A stretch of DNA of 64,000 nt from Streptomyces hiroshimensis (GTDB lineage Bacteria; Actinomycetota; Actinomycetes; Streptomycetales; Streptomycetaceae): the NCBI RefSeq assembly GCF_014650335.1, contig NZ_BMUT01000002.1, positions 358,725 through 422,724 of the forward strand, read 5' to 3'. The stretch's first letter is position 1; the number at the start of each line of letters is the position of its first letter. Below the pieces are notes generated by a model, which had not been told where the DNA came from, did no database searches, and saw only the letters and a list, made by a program, of their open reading frames with translations. Made by a program: the position numbers and the translations under genes. This document shows positions 1 through 8,192 of the stretch, piece by piece.

Positions 1-1
1 C

Positions 2-91
2 GGCGACCACACCGGTGCCCTGGTCGAGCAGTTCCTGCACGGCACCGCGACCGTGGAGGTCTACTACATCAGTGGTACTGAGATGAGCTGA
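2..91 (+). CDS. C-terminal end of an unknown protein (5' truncated by window edge)
   Basis: An open frame enters from the left edge and stops at the TGA at 89-91, giving 29 residues ending in ISGTEMS. No motif is recognisable in so short a piece. It points toward the GntR-type gene on the opposite strand with about 18 bp between the two stop codons. The frame is open but short, so a chance frame cannot be excluded. Confidence 0.3.
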   Translation, partial: GDHTGALVEQFLHGTATVEVYYISGTEMS

Positions 92-109
92 GTAGGGGCG
101 GAAATGACC

Positions 110-352
110 TCAGTGGTCCTGCGGCTGCTGGGAGACGAACGAGCCCATGCCCGGCTCCGTGTAGATGAGGCCCTCTGCGCGAAGCGCGCGGTGCACCTTC
201 TGGGCCGTCACGCTGGCGATGCCGAACTCTTCGGTGAGCTGGACGACGGAGGGCACGCGTGATCGAGGCACGTAAGTGCCGTCCTTGATGCGTTGCCGGA
301 TCACCTCGGCCACCTGGCGCCAGCGCGGGATGTCGGGAGCGAATTCGATCAC
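110..352 (-). CDS. Short GntR-family winged-helix regulator
   Basis: The 80-residue protein is a bare GntR DNA-binding domain. It has an RWRQVAEVIRQRI helix near residues 10-22, the SRVPSVVQLTEEFGIA helix-turn-helix core with the usual (L)PS motif, recognition helix TAQKVHRALRAEGL, and the wing ending TEPGMGSFV. There is no C-terminal effector domain, so it is either a stand-alone repressor of the kind common in mobile and accessory Streptomyces regions or a truncated GntR. It is divergent from the small gene at 505. The 152-bp gap holds a perfect palindrome that may be its operator. Confidence 0.85.
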   Translation of the reverse strand: MIEFAPDIPRWRQVAEVIRQRIKDGTYVPRSRVPSVVQLTEEFGIASVTAQKVHRALRAEGLIYTEPGMGSFVSQQPQDH

Positions 353-399
353 TTGAACACGCTACGCACACCATGGCGTCCTAGTCGAGATATTCCATG

Positions 400-427
400 T
401 TGCGGCGTGCTATAGCATGGCTACGCT
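400..427 (+). promoter_or_regulatory. Candidate promoter with embedded palindromic operator
   Basis: A TTGCGG hexamer at 400-405 and TACGCT at 422-427 are separated by 16 nt. Between them lies the perfect 10-bp palindrome TGCTATAGCA (408-417). A direct repeat GCTACGC occurs at 361-367 and 420-426. The arrangement would let a GntR-type repressor block the promoter of the gene at 505. Inferred from sequence only. Confidence 0.35.
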
Positions 428-504
428 AAAGTCTTGCACGTGAAGACCCCGGCGACCGCTGGCACGGTCCCGGGGCGCGGCCAACGCCTACTAGGAGCGT
501 CGAC

Positions 505-912
505 ATGCGCAACTTTATCCGCCGCTGGTTCCGCCGGGAACGGCAGATTTCCGCCCCCGAGCCACCGCCTGCCCCGGAACCCCGTATCGCAGAGCGGCCG
601 TCCTGCAGGGTCTACGTGTGGGCCACCGCCCACGGCATCGACCTTCGGCCCCGTTCTCCGCTGGGCGCGTGTACCTGCTCGGGCCAGGAGCATCAGCAAC
701 CTCTGCCCGGCATCGGCACGTTCGTCGTGGACACCCGCGACGGCGTCGTCGGGCAGGTCATGCGCAACGCCGGGCCGCAGCTGCTGCTGCGTACGCTCTC
801 CGGCGGTAAGGAGTGGGAAGCGGAAGCCGACGCGGTCCGGCCCGTCAGCGAGGCCGAGCTGCTCCGCGCCAAGGTGCAGGCGGCCAACTCCGCCAGCAGG
901 TGGGGGAAGTAG
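505..912 (+). CDS. Small protein of unknown function
   Basis: The 135-residue protein has a basic start (MRNFIRRWFRRER), a proline-rich linker, and a C-terminal part (about 70-135) with a possible beta-rich fold (GTFVVDTRDGVVGQVM). There is no signal peptide or transmembrane segment. The ATG follows TAGGAG with 6 nt spacing, a good ribosome site. Small proteins of this kind often sit beside GntR-type regulators in Streptomyces accessory regions, but I do not recognise the family. It ends in a strong bidirectional terminator. Confidence 0.6.
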   Translation: MRNFIRRWFRRERQISAPEPPPAPEPRIAERPSCRVYVWATAHGIDLRPRSPLGACTCSGQEHQQPLPGIGTFVVDTRDGVVGQVMRNAGPQLLLRTLSGGKEWEAEADAVRPVSEAELLRAKVQAANSASRWGK

Positions 913-925
913 GTCATGGATGGAC

Positions 926-953
926 GGTGACGGCCGCCTCGGCGGCCGTCACC
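926..953. terminator. Bidirectional terminator hairpin
   Basis: GGTGACGGCCGCC and its exact complement GGCGGCCGTCACC flank a 2-nt loop, a 13-bp perfect stem. It lies between the convergent genes ending at 912 (+) and 967 (-). Confidence 0.75.
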
Positions 954-966
954 GCGCCACCCGCCG

Positions 967-1887
967 CTACTTGTCCTTGCGGACCTCGTTGCGGACCTTG
1001 GCGGTCGCCTCGGCCAGTTCCTGGACGGACATCGTCTTGCCGGTGGAGGCCTCTCCGTAGGGCGACTTGCCCGGGGCCGTATGCCGGACAATGCCCATGG
1101 CGCTCGAGTCGCTCCAGAGGCAGCTGCTGGCCTCGCTGGAGCTCGACATGGCGCCCGCGGTGAACGTGGCCTTCTGGAGCCGGCACTTCATGACTGCCCC
1201 GTCGAAGCCGCTCGGTGAGAACTCAGTCCAGGGCGTGACCGTCTCGATCTTGTAGCCCTGCATGGTTCCTTCGTTCTTCTTCTGGTTCTCCTCCATCTTC
1301 GCGATCATCGCGTCGACGGTCTTCGAAGGGTCGGAGAGCTCGCCGTAGACACCCGTGACCGAGAGCGACATCTTCTCGGCGCTGGTGTAAGCACCCGACA
1401 CGCCCGTGCCGTTGGTGATGCCGAGCTCCTTGGCGCCCTTGTCGTCGGTGAGGTCCTTCGTGTCCGTCTGCTTGGCGCCCGGAGAGCTCACGCTGGCCTT
1501 CGTGTACTTGCCGTCCAGCAGCTTGTCCGGCATCACGATGGTGTACGGCTTGACCTCACCGTCGCCGCCGCCCATGAAATACATCGCACCCGCGATGAGC
1601 GCGCCCACGACCGCCACGGCGCCGATCGTGATGCCGATCGCCTTGCCCTTGCCGCCGCTCTGGGGCGGGACCGGCGGGGGGTACTGGCCGGGGTAGCCGG
1701 GCTGGGGCTGCTGGGGGGCGCCCCAGGGCTGCTGCGGCTGCTGGGGGGCGCCGTACGGCGTGCCCGGGGGCGGCGGGGGCGGCGGCGGGTAACCGTAACC
1801 GGGCTGGCCGGCGGGCGCCCCCTGGGCGTAGGGGCCCGGCTGCTGGGGCGGCTGCTGGCCGTACGGGCCCGGCTGGTTGTAGCTCAT
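967..1887 (-). CDS. Proline-rich single-pass membrane protein, paralog A of three
   Basis: 306 residues. The first ~75 are a Pro/Gly/Gln/Tyr-rich cytoplasmic tail. A GKGKAIGI...AGAMYF transmembrane helix follows at about 80-103, then an extracytoplasmic domain with two cysteines (GAVMKC and SSCLW) that could form a disulfide. It ends in the helix LAEATAKVRNEVRKDK. Start chosen at the ATG at 1887 because GAGAG precedes it and the proline-rich tail begins there; a longer frame upstream has no such support. Same architecture and sequence blocks as the next two genes. Function unknown; a sensory or envelope role is only a guess. Confidence 0.8.
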   Translation of the reverse strand: MSYNQPGPYGQQPPQQPGPYAQGAPAGQPGYGYPPPPPPPPGTPYGAPQQPQQPWGAPQQPQPGYPGQYPPPVPPQSGGKGKAIGITIGAVAVVGALIAGAMYFMGGGDGEVKPYTIVMPDKLLDGKYTKASVSSPGAKQTDTKDLTDDKGAKELGITNGTGVSGAYTSAEKMSLSVTGVYGELSDPSKTVDAMIAKMEENQKKNEGTMQGYKIETVTPWTEFSPSGFDGAVMKCRLQKATFTAGAMSSSSEASSCLWSDSSAMGIVRHTAPGKSPYGEASTGKTMSVQELAEATAKVRNEVRKDK

Positions 1888-2023
1888 TGCGACTCTCTCG
1901 ATCCGTGGGGGGACTCGTGTGACAGTCCCGCTATCCTTCCGGATCTCCAGGCGGGTCTTAGCGCTGTGCGGCAACGGTTTCGGAACAGTTGCCGCACGGC
2001 CGTGACCACTTCGGGCGAATCGC

Positions 2024-2785
2024 CTACTTCGGCCTGCGGACCTCGTCGCGGATCCTGGCCGTGGCCTCCGCCAGCTCCTCCGCCGACAGCCCCTCGGACT
2101 TGTCGCTGTCCACGTCGCCCATGCTGTGGCTCATGACGAGGCCGATGGCGCCCTTGTCGCCCCAGATGCACAGGCTCCTGGCCGAGGTCTTCTTCATCCC
2201 GGTGAACGAGTACGACACCTTTTCGGACTTGCACTTCAGGACTGCCCCGTCGAAGCCGCGCGGGTGGTAGGCGCGAAACGGCTCGCTTTCGAGGTCGCCG
2301 CCCAGCGGGGCCTTGCCGTCGGCGTCCTTCTTGTCCATGTCCGCGATCATCTTGCCGACGGTTTTCCCCGGGTCGGGGATGGTGCCGTACACGCCGACGA
2401 CCTGCAGCTGCTTGCCCTTGGCGTTCCGGTACCCGGCGGCGTCACCGTCGGCGTCCTCGATGCCGGTCTCCTTCATCTCGGCGCGGTCCTTGGCGCTGAA
2501 CGAGAGGTCCTCGTCGTCCTCCGGGTCGGCCGGATCCTTCTTGTAGTCGCCGTCCATCAGCGTCTCCGGCAGCTCGATCCGGTACGCCGCCGTCCCGTTG
2601 CCGCCGCTGTTGAGGTACAGGAGGCTGCCGACCAGCGCGCCCGCGAACACCAGCGCGCCCGCCGCGATGCCGATGGCCTTCCTCTTGCCGCTGCCCGGGT
2701 GCGGAGGGATCGGCGGCGGCCACTGGCCCTGCGGGGCCTGCGGTATCTGCGGGGGCGGCGGCGGAGTCGGCTGGGTGTCGTACAT
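2024..2785 (-). CDS. Proline-rich single-pass membrane protein, paralog B
   Basis: 253 residues: a short Pro-rich tail, a basic stop-transfer sequence GKRKAIGI leading into a transmembrane helix near 38-60, then an outer domain. Matching blocks with paralog A include LPETLMDGDYKK, VVGVYGTIPDPGKTV, PRGFDGAVLKC, LCIWGDKGAIGLV and the C-terminal AEELAEATARIRDEVRR. Both cysteines are kept. The upstream DNA has three copies of a 12-bp repeat. No clear ribosome site precedes the ATG. Function unknown. Confidence 0.8.
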   Translation of the reverse strand: MYDTQPTPPPPPQIPQAPQGQWPPPIPPHPGSGKRKAIGIAAGALVFAGALVGSLLYLNSGGNGTAAYRIELPETLMDGDYKKDPADPEDDEDLSFSAKDRAEMKETGIEDADGDAAGYRNAKGKQLQVVGVYGTIPDPGKTVGKMIADMDKKDADGKAPLGGDLESEPFRAYHPRGFDGAVLKCKSEKVSYSFTGMKKTSARSLCIWGDKGAIGLVMSHSMGDVDSDKSEGLSAEELAEATARIRDEVRRPK

Positions 2786-2798
2786 CGGCGTCCACGTC

Positions 2799-2834
2799 TC
2801 TTTGCGGAAGTCTTTGCGGAGGTCTTTGCAGCAA
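2799..2834 (-). repeat. Three 12-bp tandem repeats upstream of paralog B
   Basis: Units TCTTTGCGGAAG, TCTTTGCGGAGG and TCTTTGCAGCAA (plus-strand reading) follow one another without gap, ending 13 bp from the start codon of paralog B. They may be protein-binding sites or slippage products. Confidence 0.7.
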
Positions 2835-2884
2835 GAAGTCGGACTACATCCTTTCTTGTCGTTTATCCGACTCTTATCGCGGGG

Positions 2885-3667
2885 TCAGCCCCGCACCCGC
2901 ACCCGCGCCGCCCCCCGCAGTTCCCCCGTGGCCTCCGCCGCCTCCGCGATCCCCGTCCGTCCGCCCAGGGCCGCGCCCACGACGCCCACCGTGCTGTGGT
3001 CGGCCCACACGCAGTACGGGAGGGTCAGGGCCGCCCCGGCCTCGCCGTCCGCAGGGGTGAAGTGCACCGTCTGGCACTTCATCACCGCGTCGCCGCCGTC
3101 CAGGCCCCGCGGGCTCACCCTCTCCGGGCTGCCCTCGATCTCCTCCCGCGCGCCGCCCTGCTTCACCGGCCGGGCCTGTGCGTCCTCCGCCATCGCTTCG
3201 AACATGCCGTCGACGGCCCGCTCGGGGTTCTTCACTTCTCCCCACACCCCGCTGTACATGAGCATCCCGCGGGCGGAGGAGCCGGACGAGTAGCCCGCCG
3301 TGACCGTCCCCGCATCCCGTACCCCCAGCCGCCGCAGCCGTTCCAGGTGGTCCGCGCGGAAGGTGCGGTCCACCGGGGCGGTCTTGGCGAGGCCCCCCAC
3401 GCGGTCGGGCGCCGTCAGCCGGTAGCGCGTGCCGCCGTCCGCCGAGCTGCCGCCCGTGAGGATGAGAAAACCGCCCAGAAGGGTGCACACCATGACGAGT
3501 GAACCGATCGCCACGGCCGCCACCACCTTGGCCCGGCCGCCGCCCCGGTGCGGCGGGACCGGCGGCGGCCAGACGGCCGCGCCGTAGCCGCTCGGGCCGC
3601 CCGGCTGCGCGTAGGACCGGGACGCCGCCGGGAGCGGCTCGTACAGGGCGGCCTGCTGCTTGCTCAT
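2885..3667 (-). CDS. Proline-rich single-pass membrane protein, paralog C
   Basis: 260 residues, the most diverged of the three: N-terminal tail ending [12 protein letters not shown], transmembrane helix about 48-72, then an outer domain with [44 protein letters not shown] and a C-terminal helix. Both conserved cysteines are present. The ATG is preceded by GAGAG, as in paralog A. It is the first gene of the minus-strand trio and is divergent from valS, with 99 bp between start codons. Confidence 0.8.
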   Translation of the reverse strand: MSKQQAALYEPLPAASRSYAQPGGPSGYGAAVWPPPVPPHRGGGRAKVVAAVAIGSLVMVCTLLGGFLILTGGSSADGGTRYRLTAPDRVGGLAKTAPVDRTFRADHLERLRRLGVRDAGTVTAGYSSGSSARGMLMYSGVWGEVKNPERAVDGMFEAMAEDAQARPVKQGGAREEIEGSPERVSPRGLDGGDAVMKCQTVHFTPADGEAGAALTLPYCVWADHSTVGVVGAALGGRTGIAEAAEATGELRGAARVRVRG

Positions 3668-3716
3668 GGTTCTCTCATCGCTTCGCTGTCTGCTGAGGCG
3701 TCATCCTCGCCGATCC

Positions 3717-3743
3717 CGTGGGAATGGGTTCGAAACCCCCACG
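3717..3743. promoter_or_regulatory. Hairpin or operator-like inverted repeat upstream of valS
   Basis: CGTGG (3717-3721) pairs with CCACG (3739-3743), and GGGTT (3726-3730) with AACCC (3734-3738) around a CGA loop. It occupies the expected -35 zone of the valS promoter, so it could be a DNA operator rather than an RNA element. Confidence 0.4.
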
Positions 3744-3753
3744 CGCGCCCCCG

Positions 3754-3769
3754 TAGAATTCACCCCGTG
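3754..3769 (+). promoter_or_regulatory. valS leaderless promoter (-10 TAGAAT)
   Basis: TAGAAT at 3754-3759 is followed by 7 nt and then the GTG start at 3767. Transcription starting 7-8 nt after the -10 would begin at the start codon. There is no Shine-Dalgarno sequence. Confidence 0.6.
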
Positions 3770-6400
3770 ACCGACAACACTCAGCGCCCCGACAGCGGGC
3801 ACGCCGACCGCACCCCTGACCTGCCGACCCAGTACGCGCCGGCCGACGTAGAGGGGCCGCTGTACGAGCGCTGGGTAGAGCGGGGCTACTTCGAGGCCGA
3901 TGCCAAGAGCGAGAAGAAGCCCTACACGATCGTCATCCCGCCGCCGAACGTCACGGGCACCCTCCACCTGGGCCACGCCTTCCAGCACACGCTGATGGAC
4001 GCCCTCACCCGCCGCAAGCGGATGCAGGGCTTCGAGGCGCTGTGGCTGCCCGGCATGGACCACGCCGGCATCGCCACGCAGAACAAGGTCGAGCAGCAGC
4101 TCGCCGAGGAGGGCAAGTCCCGCGACGACCTCGGGCGCGAGCAGTTCGTCGAGCGGGTCTGGCAGTGGAAGGAAGAGTACGGCGGCCGGATCCTGGGCCA
4201 GATGCGCCGCCTCGGTGACGGCGTCGACTGGTCCCGTGAGCGCTTCACCATGGACGAGGGCCTCTCCAAGGCCGTCCAGACGATCTTCAAGAAGCTCTAC
4301 GACGACGAGCTGATCTACCGCGCCGAGCGCATCATCAACTGGTGCCCGCGCTGCCTGACCGCCATCTCCGACATCGAGGTGGAGTACCAGGACGACGACG
4401 GCGAGCTCGTCTCGATCCGGTACGGCGAGGGCGAGGACAGCCTCGTCGTCGCGACGACCCGCGCCGAGACGATGCTCGGCGACACCGCCGTGGCCGTCCA
4501 CCCGGACGACGAGCGGTACGCGCACCTCATCGGCAAGCAGATCAAGCTGCCGCTGACCGACCGCACGATCCCGGTCGTCGCCGACACCCACGTCGACCCG
4601 GAGTTCGGCACGGGCGCCGTCAAGGTCACCCCGGCCCACGACCCCAACGACTTCGCGATCGGCCAGCGCCACAACCTGCCGTCGATGACGATCATGGACG
4701 AGCGCGGCGTGCTCACCGTGCACGGTCCCTTCCAGGGCCTCGACCGCTTCGAGGCGCGCTCGGCCATCGTCGGCGCGCTGCGCGAGCAGGGCCGGATCGT
4801 CGCCGAGAAGCGCCCGTACACCCACTCCGTCGGGCACTGCTCGCGCTGCAAGGCGACCGTCGAGCCGCGCCTGTCCATGCAGTGGTGGGTCAAGGTCGAG
4901 CCGCTCGCGCAGGCCGCCGGCGACGCGGTCCGCGACGGCCGGGTGAAGATCCACCCCGAGGACATGTCGAAGCGCTACTTCGACTGGGTCGACAACATGC
5001 ACGACTGGTGCATCTCGCGCCAGCTGTGGTGGGGTCACCGCATCCCGGTCTGGTACGGCCCGGACGGCGAGACGATCTGCGTCGGCCCGGACGAGCAGCC
5101 GCCCACCGGCGAGGGCTGGCACCAGGAGACCGACGTCCTGGACACCTGGTTCTCCTCCGGCCTGTGGCCGTTCTCCACGCTCGGCTGGCCGGAGAAGACG
5201 CCGGACCTCGAGAAGTTCTACGCCACCGACGTCCTGCTCACCGGGCACGACATCATCTTCTTCTGGGTCGCCCGGATGATGATGTTCGGTCTGTACGCGA
5301 TGGACGGCCAGGCGCCGTTCCACACGATCGCGCTGACCGGCCTCGTCCGCGACGAGCACGGCAAGAAGATGTCGAAGTCCAACCCCAACTCGGTGGACCC
5401 GCTGGACTGGATGGACGCCTACGGCTCCGACGCCGTCCGCTTCACCCTGGCCCGCGGCGCCAACCCCGGCGCCGACGTGCCGATCGGCGAGGACTGGGTC
5501 CAGGCGTCCCGCAACTTCGCCAACAAGATCTGGAACGCGACCCGCTTCGCGCTGATGAACGGCGCCACGGTCGAGGGCGAGCTGCCGCCCGTCGAGCAGC
5601 TCTCGGCGACCGACCGGTGGATCCTCTCCCGGCTCAACGCCACGATCGCGGAGGCGGACGGGTACTACGACGACTACCAGTTCGCGAAGCTCACCGACGC
5701 CCTCTACCACTTCGCGTGGGACGAGGTCTTCGACTGGTACGTCGAGCTGTCCAAGACCACCTTCATGGCCGGTGGCGAGCCGGCCAAGGTCTCCGGCCGC
5801 GTCCTCGGCGAGGTCCTCGACGTCCTGCTGCGCCTGCTGCACCCGGTCATCCCCTTCGTCACCGAGACGCTGTGGACGACGCTCACGGGCAAGGAGTCTG
5901 CCGTCATCGCCGCCTGGCCCAAGGACAGTGGATTCCGTGACGCGGCCGCCGAGCAGGAGATCGCCGTCCTCCAGCAGGTCGTCACCGAGGTCCGCCGCTT
6001 CCGCTCCGACCAGGGCCTCCAGCCCGGCCAGCGGGTCCCGGCGCAGCTCGACCTGAGCGGTACGGCCCTGGCCGCCCACGAGGGTGCCATCCGTCAGCTG
6101 CTGCGGCTCCAGCCCGCCGGGGAAGGCTTCCACGCCACCGCGACGCTCCCCGTCGCCGGTGCCACCGTCGCCCTCGACCTGTCCGGCACGATCGACGTCG
6201 AGGCCGAGCGCAAGCGTCTGACCAAGGCGCTGGCCGCGGCCGAGAAGGACAAGGCGCAGTCCACGGCCAAGCTCGGCAACGAGGCGTTCCTCGCCAAGGC
6301 CGCCGAGGCCGCCGTGGAGAAGATCCGCAAGCGGCTGGAGACGGCCGAGGCCGACATCGAGCGGATCACGGCCCAGCTGGCGGGTCTGCCGAAGGGCTGA
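3767..6400 (+). CDS. valS: Valyl-tRNA synthetase
   Basis: 877 residues, the usual length for a class I ValRS. It charges tRNA-Val with valine in the cytosol. The ATP-site motif HLGH lies at 67-70 within [19 protein letters not shown] lies near 532-537. A CP1 editing domain sits between them, and the C-terminal end is a coiled-coil tRNA-binding arm ([18 protein letters not shown] onward). Start chosen at the GTG at 3767 rather than further upstream because a -10 box ends 8 nt before it and the protein length then fits the family. It stands alone and ends at a 12-bp terminator. Confidence 0.97.
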   Translation: MTDNTQRPDSGHADRTPDLPTQYAPADVEGPLYERWVERGYFEADAKSEKKPYTIVIPPPNVTGTLHLGHAFQHTLMDALTRRKRMQGFEALWLPGMDHAGIATQNKVEQQLAEEGKSRDDLGREQFVERVWQWKEEYGGRILGQMRRLGDGVDWSRERFTMDEGLSKAVQTIFKKLYDDELIYRAERIINWCPRCLTAISDIEVEYQDDDGELVSIRYGEGEDSLVVATTRAETMLGDTAVAVHPDDERYAHLIGKQIKLPLTDRTIPVVADTHVDPEFGTGAVKVTPAHDPNDFAIGQRHNLPSMTIMDERGVLTVHGPFQGLDRFEARSAIVGALREQGRIVAEKRPYTHSVGHCSRCKATVEPRLSMQWWVKVEPLAQAAGDAVRDGRVKIHPEDMSKRYFDWVDNMHDWCISRQLWWGHRIPVWYGPDGETICVGPDEQPPTGEGWHQETDVLDTWFSSGLWPFSTLGWPEKTPDLEKFYATDVLLTGHDIIFFWVARMMMFGLYAMDGQAPFHTIALTGLVRDEHGKKMSKSNPNSVDPLDWMDAYGSDAVRFTLARGANPGADVPIGEDWVQASRNFANKIWNATRFALMNGATVEGELPPVEQLSATDRWILSRLNATIAEADGYYDDYQFAKLTDALYHFAWDEVFDWYVELSKTTFMAGGEPAKVSGRVLGEVLDVLLRLLHPVIPFVTETLWTTLTGKESAVIAAWPKDSGFRDAAAEQEIAVLQQVVTEVRRFRSDQGLQPGQRVPAQLDLSGTALAAHEGAIRQLLRLQPAGEGFHATATLPVAGATVALDLSGTIDVEAERKRLTKALAAAEKDKAQSTAKLGNEAFLAKAAEAAVEKIRKRLETAEADIERITAQLAGLPKG

Positions 6401-6423
6401 GCCCCCGCAAGCCGAACAGCGGA

Positions 6424-6457
6424 AGAGCCCCCCACGCCCGTAGGTGTGGGGGGCTCT
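6424..6457. terminator. valS terminator, bidirectional
   Basis: AGAGCCCCCCAC and GTGGGGGGCTCT form a perfect 12-bp stem with a 10-nt loop. It lies between valS (+) and the convergent gene ending at 6481 (-). Confidence 0.8.
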
Positions 6458-6480
6458 CCGCCGTTCGCGGCCGCGTCGCG

Positions 6481-7455
6481 TCAGGGGACCTGGCGCGGCC
6501 GGTCGACCACCGCCCGGTCCAGGATCGCGTTGGCCCAGACCAAGGTGCCTGCCTCGCCCCGTTCACCGGTCTTGGTGAGGTAAGTGCGCTCGCCGAGGAA
6601 CTTCAGGGACTCCTTGTCGAAGATCCATTCGGTGCGTTCGCCGAGCCGGCGGTCCTCGCGGGCGATGGCGACGCCGTGGCGGCCGTCCGCGTCGACGGCG
6701 TCCGGCATCTCCACCACGCCGGGGATCTTCGCGGCGGCCTTGTAGAGGGCGGCCTCGGTCCGGGACGGCATGACGCCCCTCGACAGCAGGGTGCCGAAGG
6801 TGTCGAAGACGGTCTGGTCGAAGTCCTGGCCCCGGACCGGCCTGGTCTCCTTACGGATCCGCTCGTGCAGTGCACCGGGGTCGGTGGGCAGGGCGGCCAG
6901 CCACTTGTACGTGGGCCGGCCGATGCCCGCCGGATCCTTGTCGGCGCTGGTGACGGGGACGAACTCCCCGTCCTCGCGGAAGACCCCCGCCTCATGTGTC
7001 GCGTGCGGGTCCTGCGGCACCCAGTCCTCCCGCTCCTTGAGCCCTCCCGCCTTGACCGGCTTGATGTGCTCCGTGGTGGTGGCCAGGCTGCGCACATAGA
7101 CGTACTGGTCGTCCCGTACCGGTTCGGTGTCGGTCTTCATGGCCACGGCGGCGATCCGGTCCAGCAGCACCACCGCTTCTCGCGGGGTGCCGGACTCGGC
7201 CAGCGGGACCCGGGTCCCGGGGGAGCGGTCATGCGCTCCGGGCAGGAGGGTGACCGCCAGGGCGCCCGCCACGACCGCGGCCGCGGCGGGCAGTGCGAAG
7301 GCCGGGCGCACCAGGCGCCGGCGCGGCCGGGGCCGGTCGCCGTCGATGGTGCGCAGCAGCAGTTCCTTGTGGTGCCGGTGCCGGTCCGGCGGCAGGTCCC
7401 GTTCGGCCGGGGCGGGCAGCCGCCGGGCGAGGTCCTGGTACTCGGTGGTGTTCAT
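6481..7455 (-). CDS. CU044_5270-family membrane protein, sigma-factor partner
   Basis: 324 residues. A cytoplasmic N-terminal part (MNTTEYQDLARRLPAP...) is followed by an Arg-rich stretch, one transmembrane helix (ALPAAAAVVAGALAVTLLPG, about 56-75) and a large outer domain. This plan is typical of CU044_5270 proteins encoded directly after ECF sigma factors, thought to act like anti-sigma or regulatory membrane partners. The ATG overlaps the sigma-factor stop as ATGA, which indicates translational coupling and a stoichiometric partner. Its target signal is unknown. Confidence 0.8.
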   Translation of the reverse strand: MNTTEYQDLARRLPAPAERDLPPDRHRHHKELLLRTIDGDRPRPRRRLVRPAFALPAAAAVVAGALAVTLLPGAHDRSPGTRVPLAESGTPREAVVLLDRIAAVAMKTDTEPVRDDQYVYVRSLATTTEHIKPVKAGGLKEREDWVPQDPHATHEAGVFREDGEFVPVTSADKDPAGIGRPTYKWLAALPTDPGALHERIRKETRPVRGQDFDQTVFDTFGTLLSRGVMPSRTEAALYKAAAKIPGVVEMPDAVDADGRHGVAIAREDRRLGERTEWIFDKESLKFLGERTYLTKTGERGEAGTLVWANAILDRAVVDRPRQVP

Positions 7456-8075
7456 CGGGCCTCCTCCTGGACGGCCAGGGCCGCCATGGCGGCGGTCCTG
7501 TTCTCTCCTGCTGCGCGGCCGGGGCGCACCCGCCCGGAATCCGCGGTGAGCTGTTCGTCGGTCAGCCGGCGCAGCCGTGCGCGGGCGCGCGAGAGGCGGG
7601 AACGCACCGTGCCCACCGGAACGCCCAGCGCCTGGGCGGCCTGGGCGTAGTCCAGGCCGGACCACACGCACAGCGCCAGGACCTCGCGCTCCGGACGGCG
7701 CAGCGCCTGCACCGCCTTGAACACCGCGGCCAGTTCACGGGCGTCGTCGATGCGCGAGGCCGATTCGTCCGCGAAGTCCAGCACCGGATCCGCCGGCGGC
7801 CGCCGGGTCAGGAAGGCCAGCCGGCGGCGTACCCGCCGATTGGCGTTGCGTGCCTTGTTGGTGGCGATGCCCAGGAGCCACGGCCGCAGCGAACCGCCCT
7901 CCGGCTCCACCTTCTCGCGGGTGCGCCATGCGTCCAGGAAGGTCTCGGACATGACTTCCTCGGCCGACGACCAGTCGCCCGTCAGCCGGAAGGCGTGGTT
8001 GTAGACGGTCCGCGCATGCTCGTCGTAGAGCTCGGCGAACGCCTCGCGGTCACCCGCTCGTATGCGGTCGCGCAT
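7452..8075 (-). CDS. ECF-type RNA polymerase sigma factor
   Basis: 207 residues. The sigma-70 region 2 motif is AFAELYDEHARTVYNHAFRL...SAEEVMSETFLDAWR (about 12-52). Region 4 is LRRPEREVLALCVWSGLDYAQAAQALGVPVGTVRSRLSRAR (about 126-167). Region 3 is absent, as in ECF factors. The ATG is preceded by GGGAGG at a normal distance. The gene ends overlapping the membrane partner at 7455, so the pair is probably one transcription unit. The regulon cannot be read from this window. Confidence 0.93.
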   Translation of the reverse strand: MRDRIRAGDREAFAELYDEHARTVYNHAFRLTGDWSSAEEVMSETFLDAWRTREKVEPEGGSLRPWLLGIATNKARNANRRVRRRLAFLTRRPPADPVLDFADESASRIDDARELAAVFKAVQALRRPEREVLALCVWSGLDYAQAAQALGVPVGTVRSRLSRARARLRRLTDEQLTADSGRVRPGRAAGENRTAAMAALAVQEEAR

Positions 8076-8192
8076 GCACGCACCTCCCTCTTTTTCTCCC
8101 TCTTTTTCCGTTCATGACCAGTACCTCTCCGCGGACGGGAGGCGGTTCCGGTGATCCAGGTCACATGAGGCGGGTTGCGGGGCGCCCGCGGG

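Noticed and set aside
434..1060. A 208-codon plus-strand frame across the first kilobase
   Set aside because: It overlaps the better supported 135-aa gene (good ribosome site, proper GC3 pattern) and runs through a terminator into paralog A.
3717..3743. A tRNA or T-box suggested by GGTTCGAAACC upstream of valS
   Set aside because: No acceptor, D or anticodon arm can be built around it, position 60 does not fit a T loop, and the element lies upstream of the likely transcription start.
3701..6133. 810-codon open frame antisense to valS, and similar giant antisense frames (for example 28047-31604 opposite RNase E/G and 34903-37137 opposite the CDP-glycerol gene)
   Set aside because: In very GC-rich DNA the frame opposite a real gene is often open. 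These translations are Arg/Asp/Val/Leu-rich low complexity with no domain, while the sense strand has clear families.
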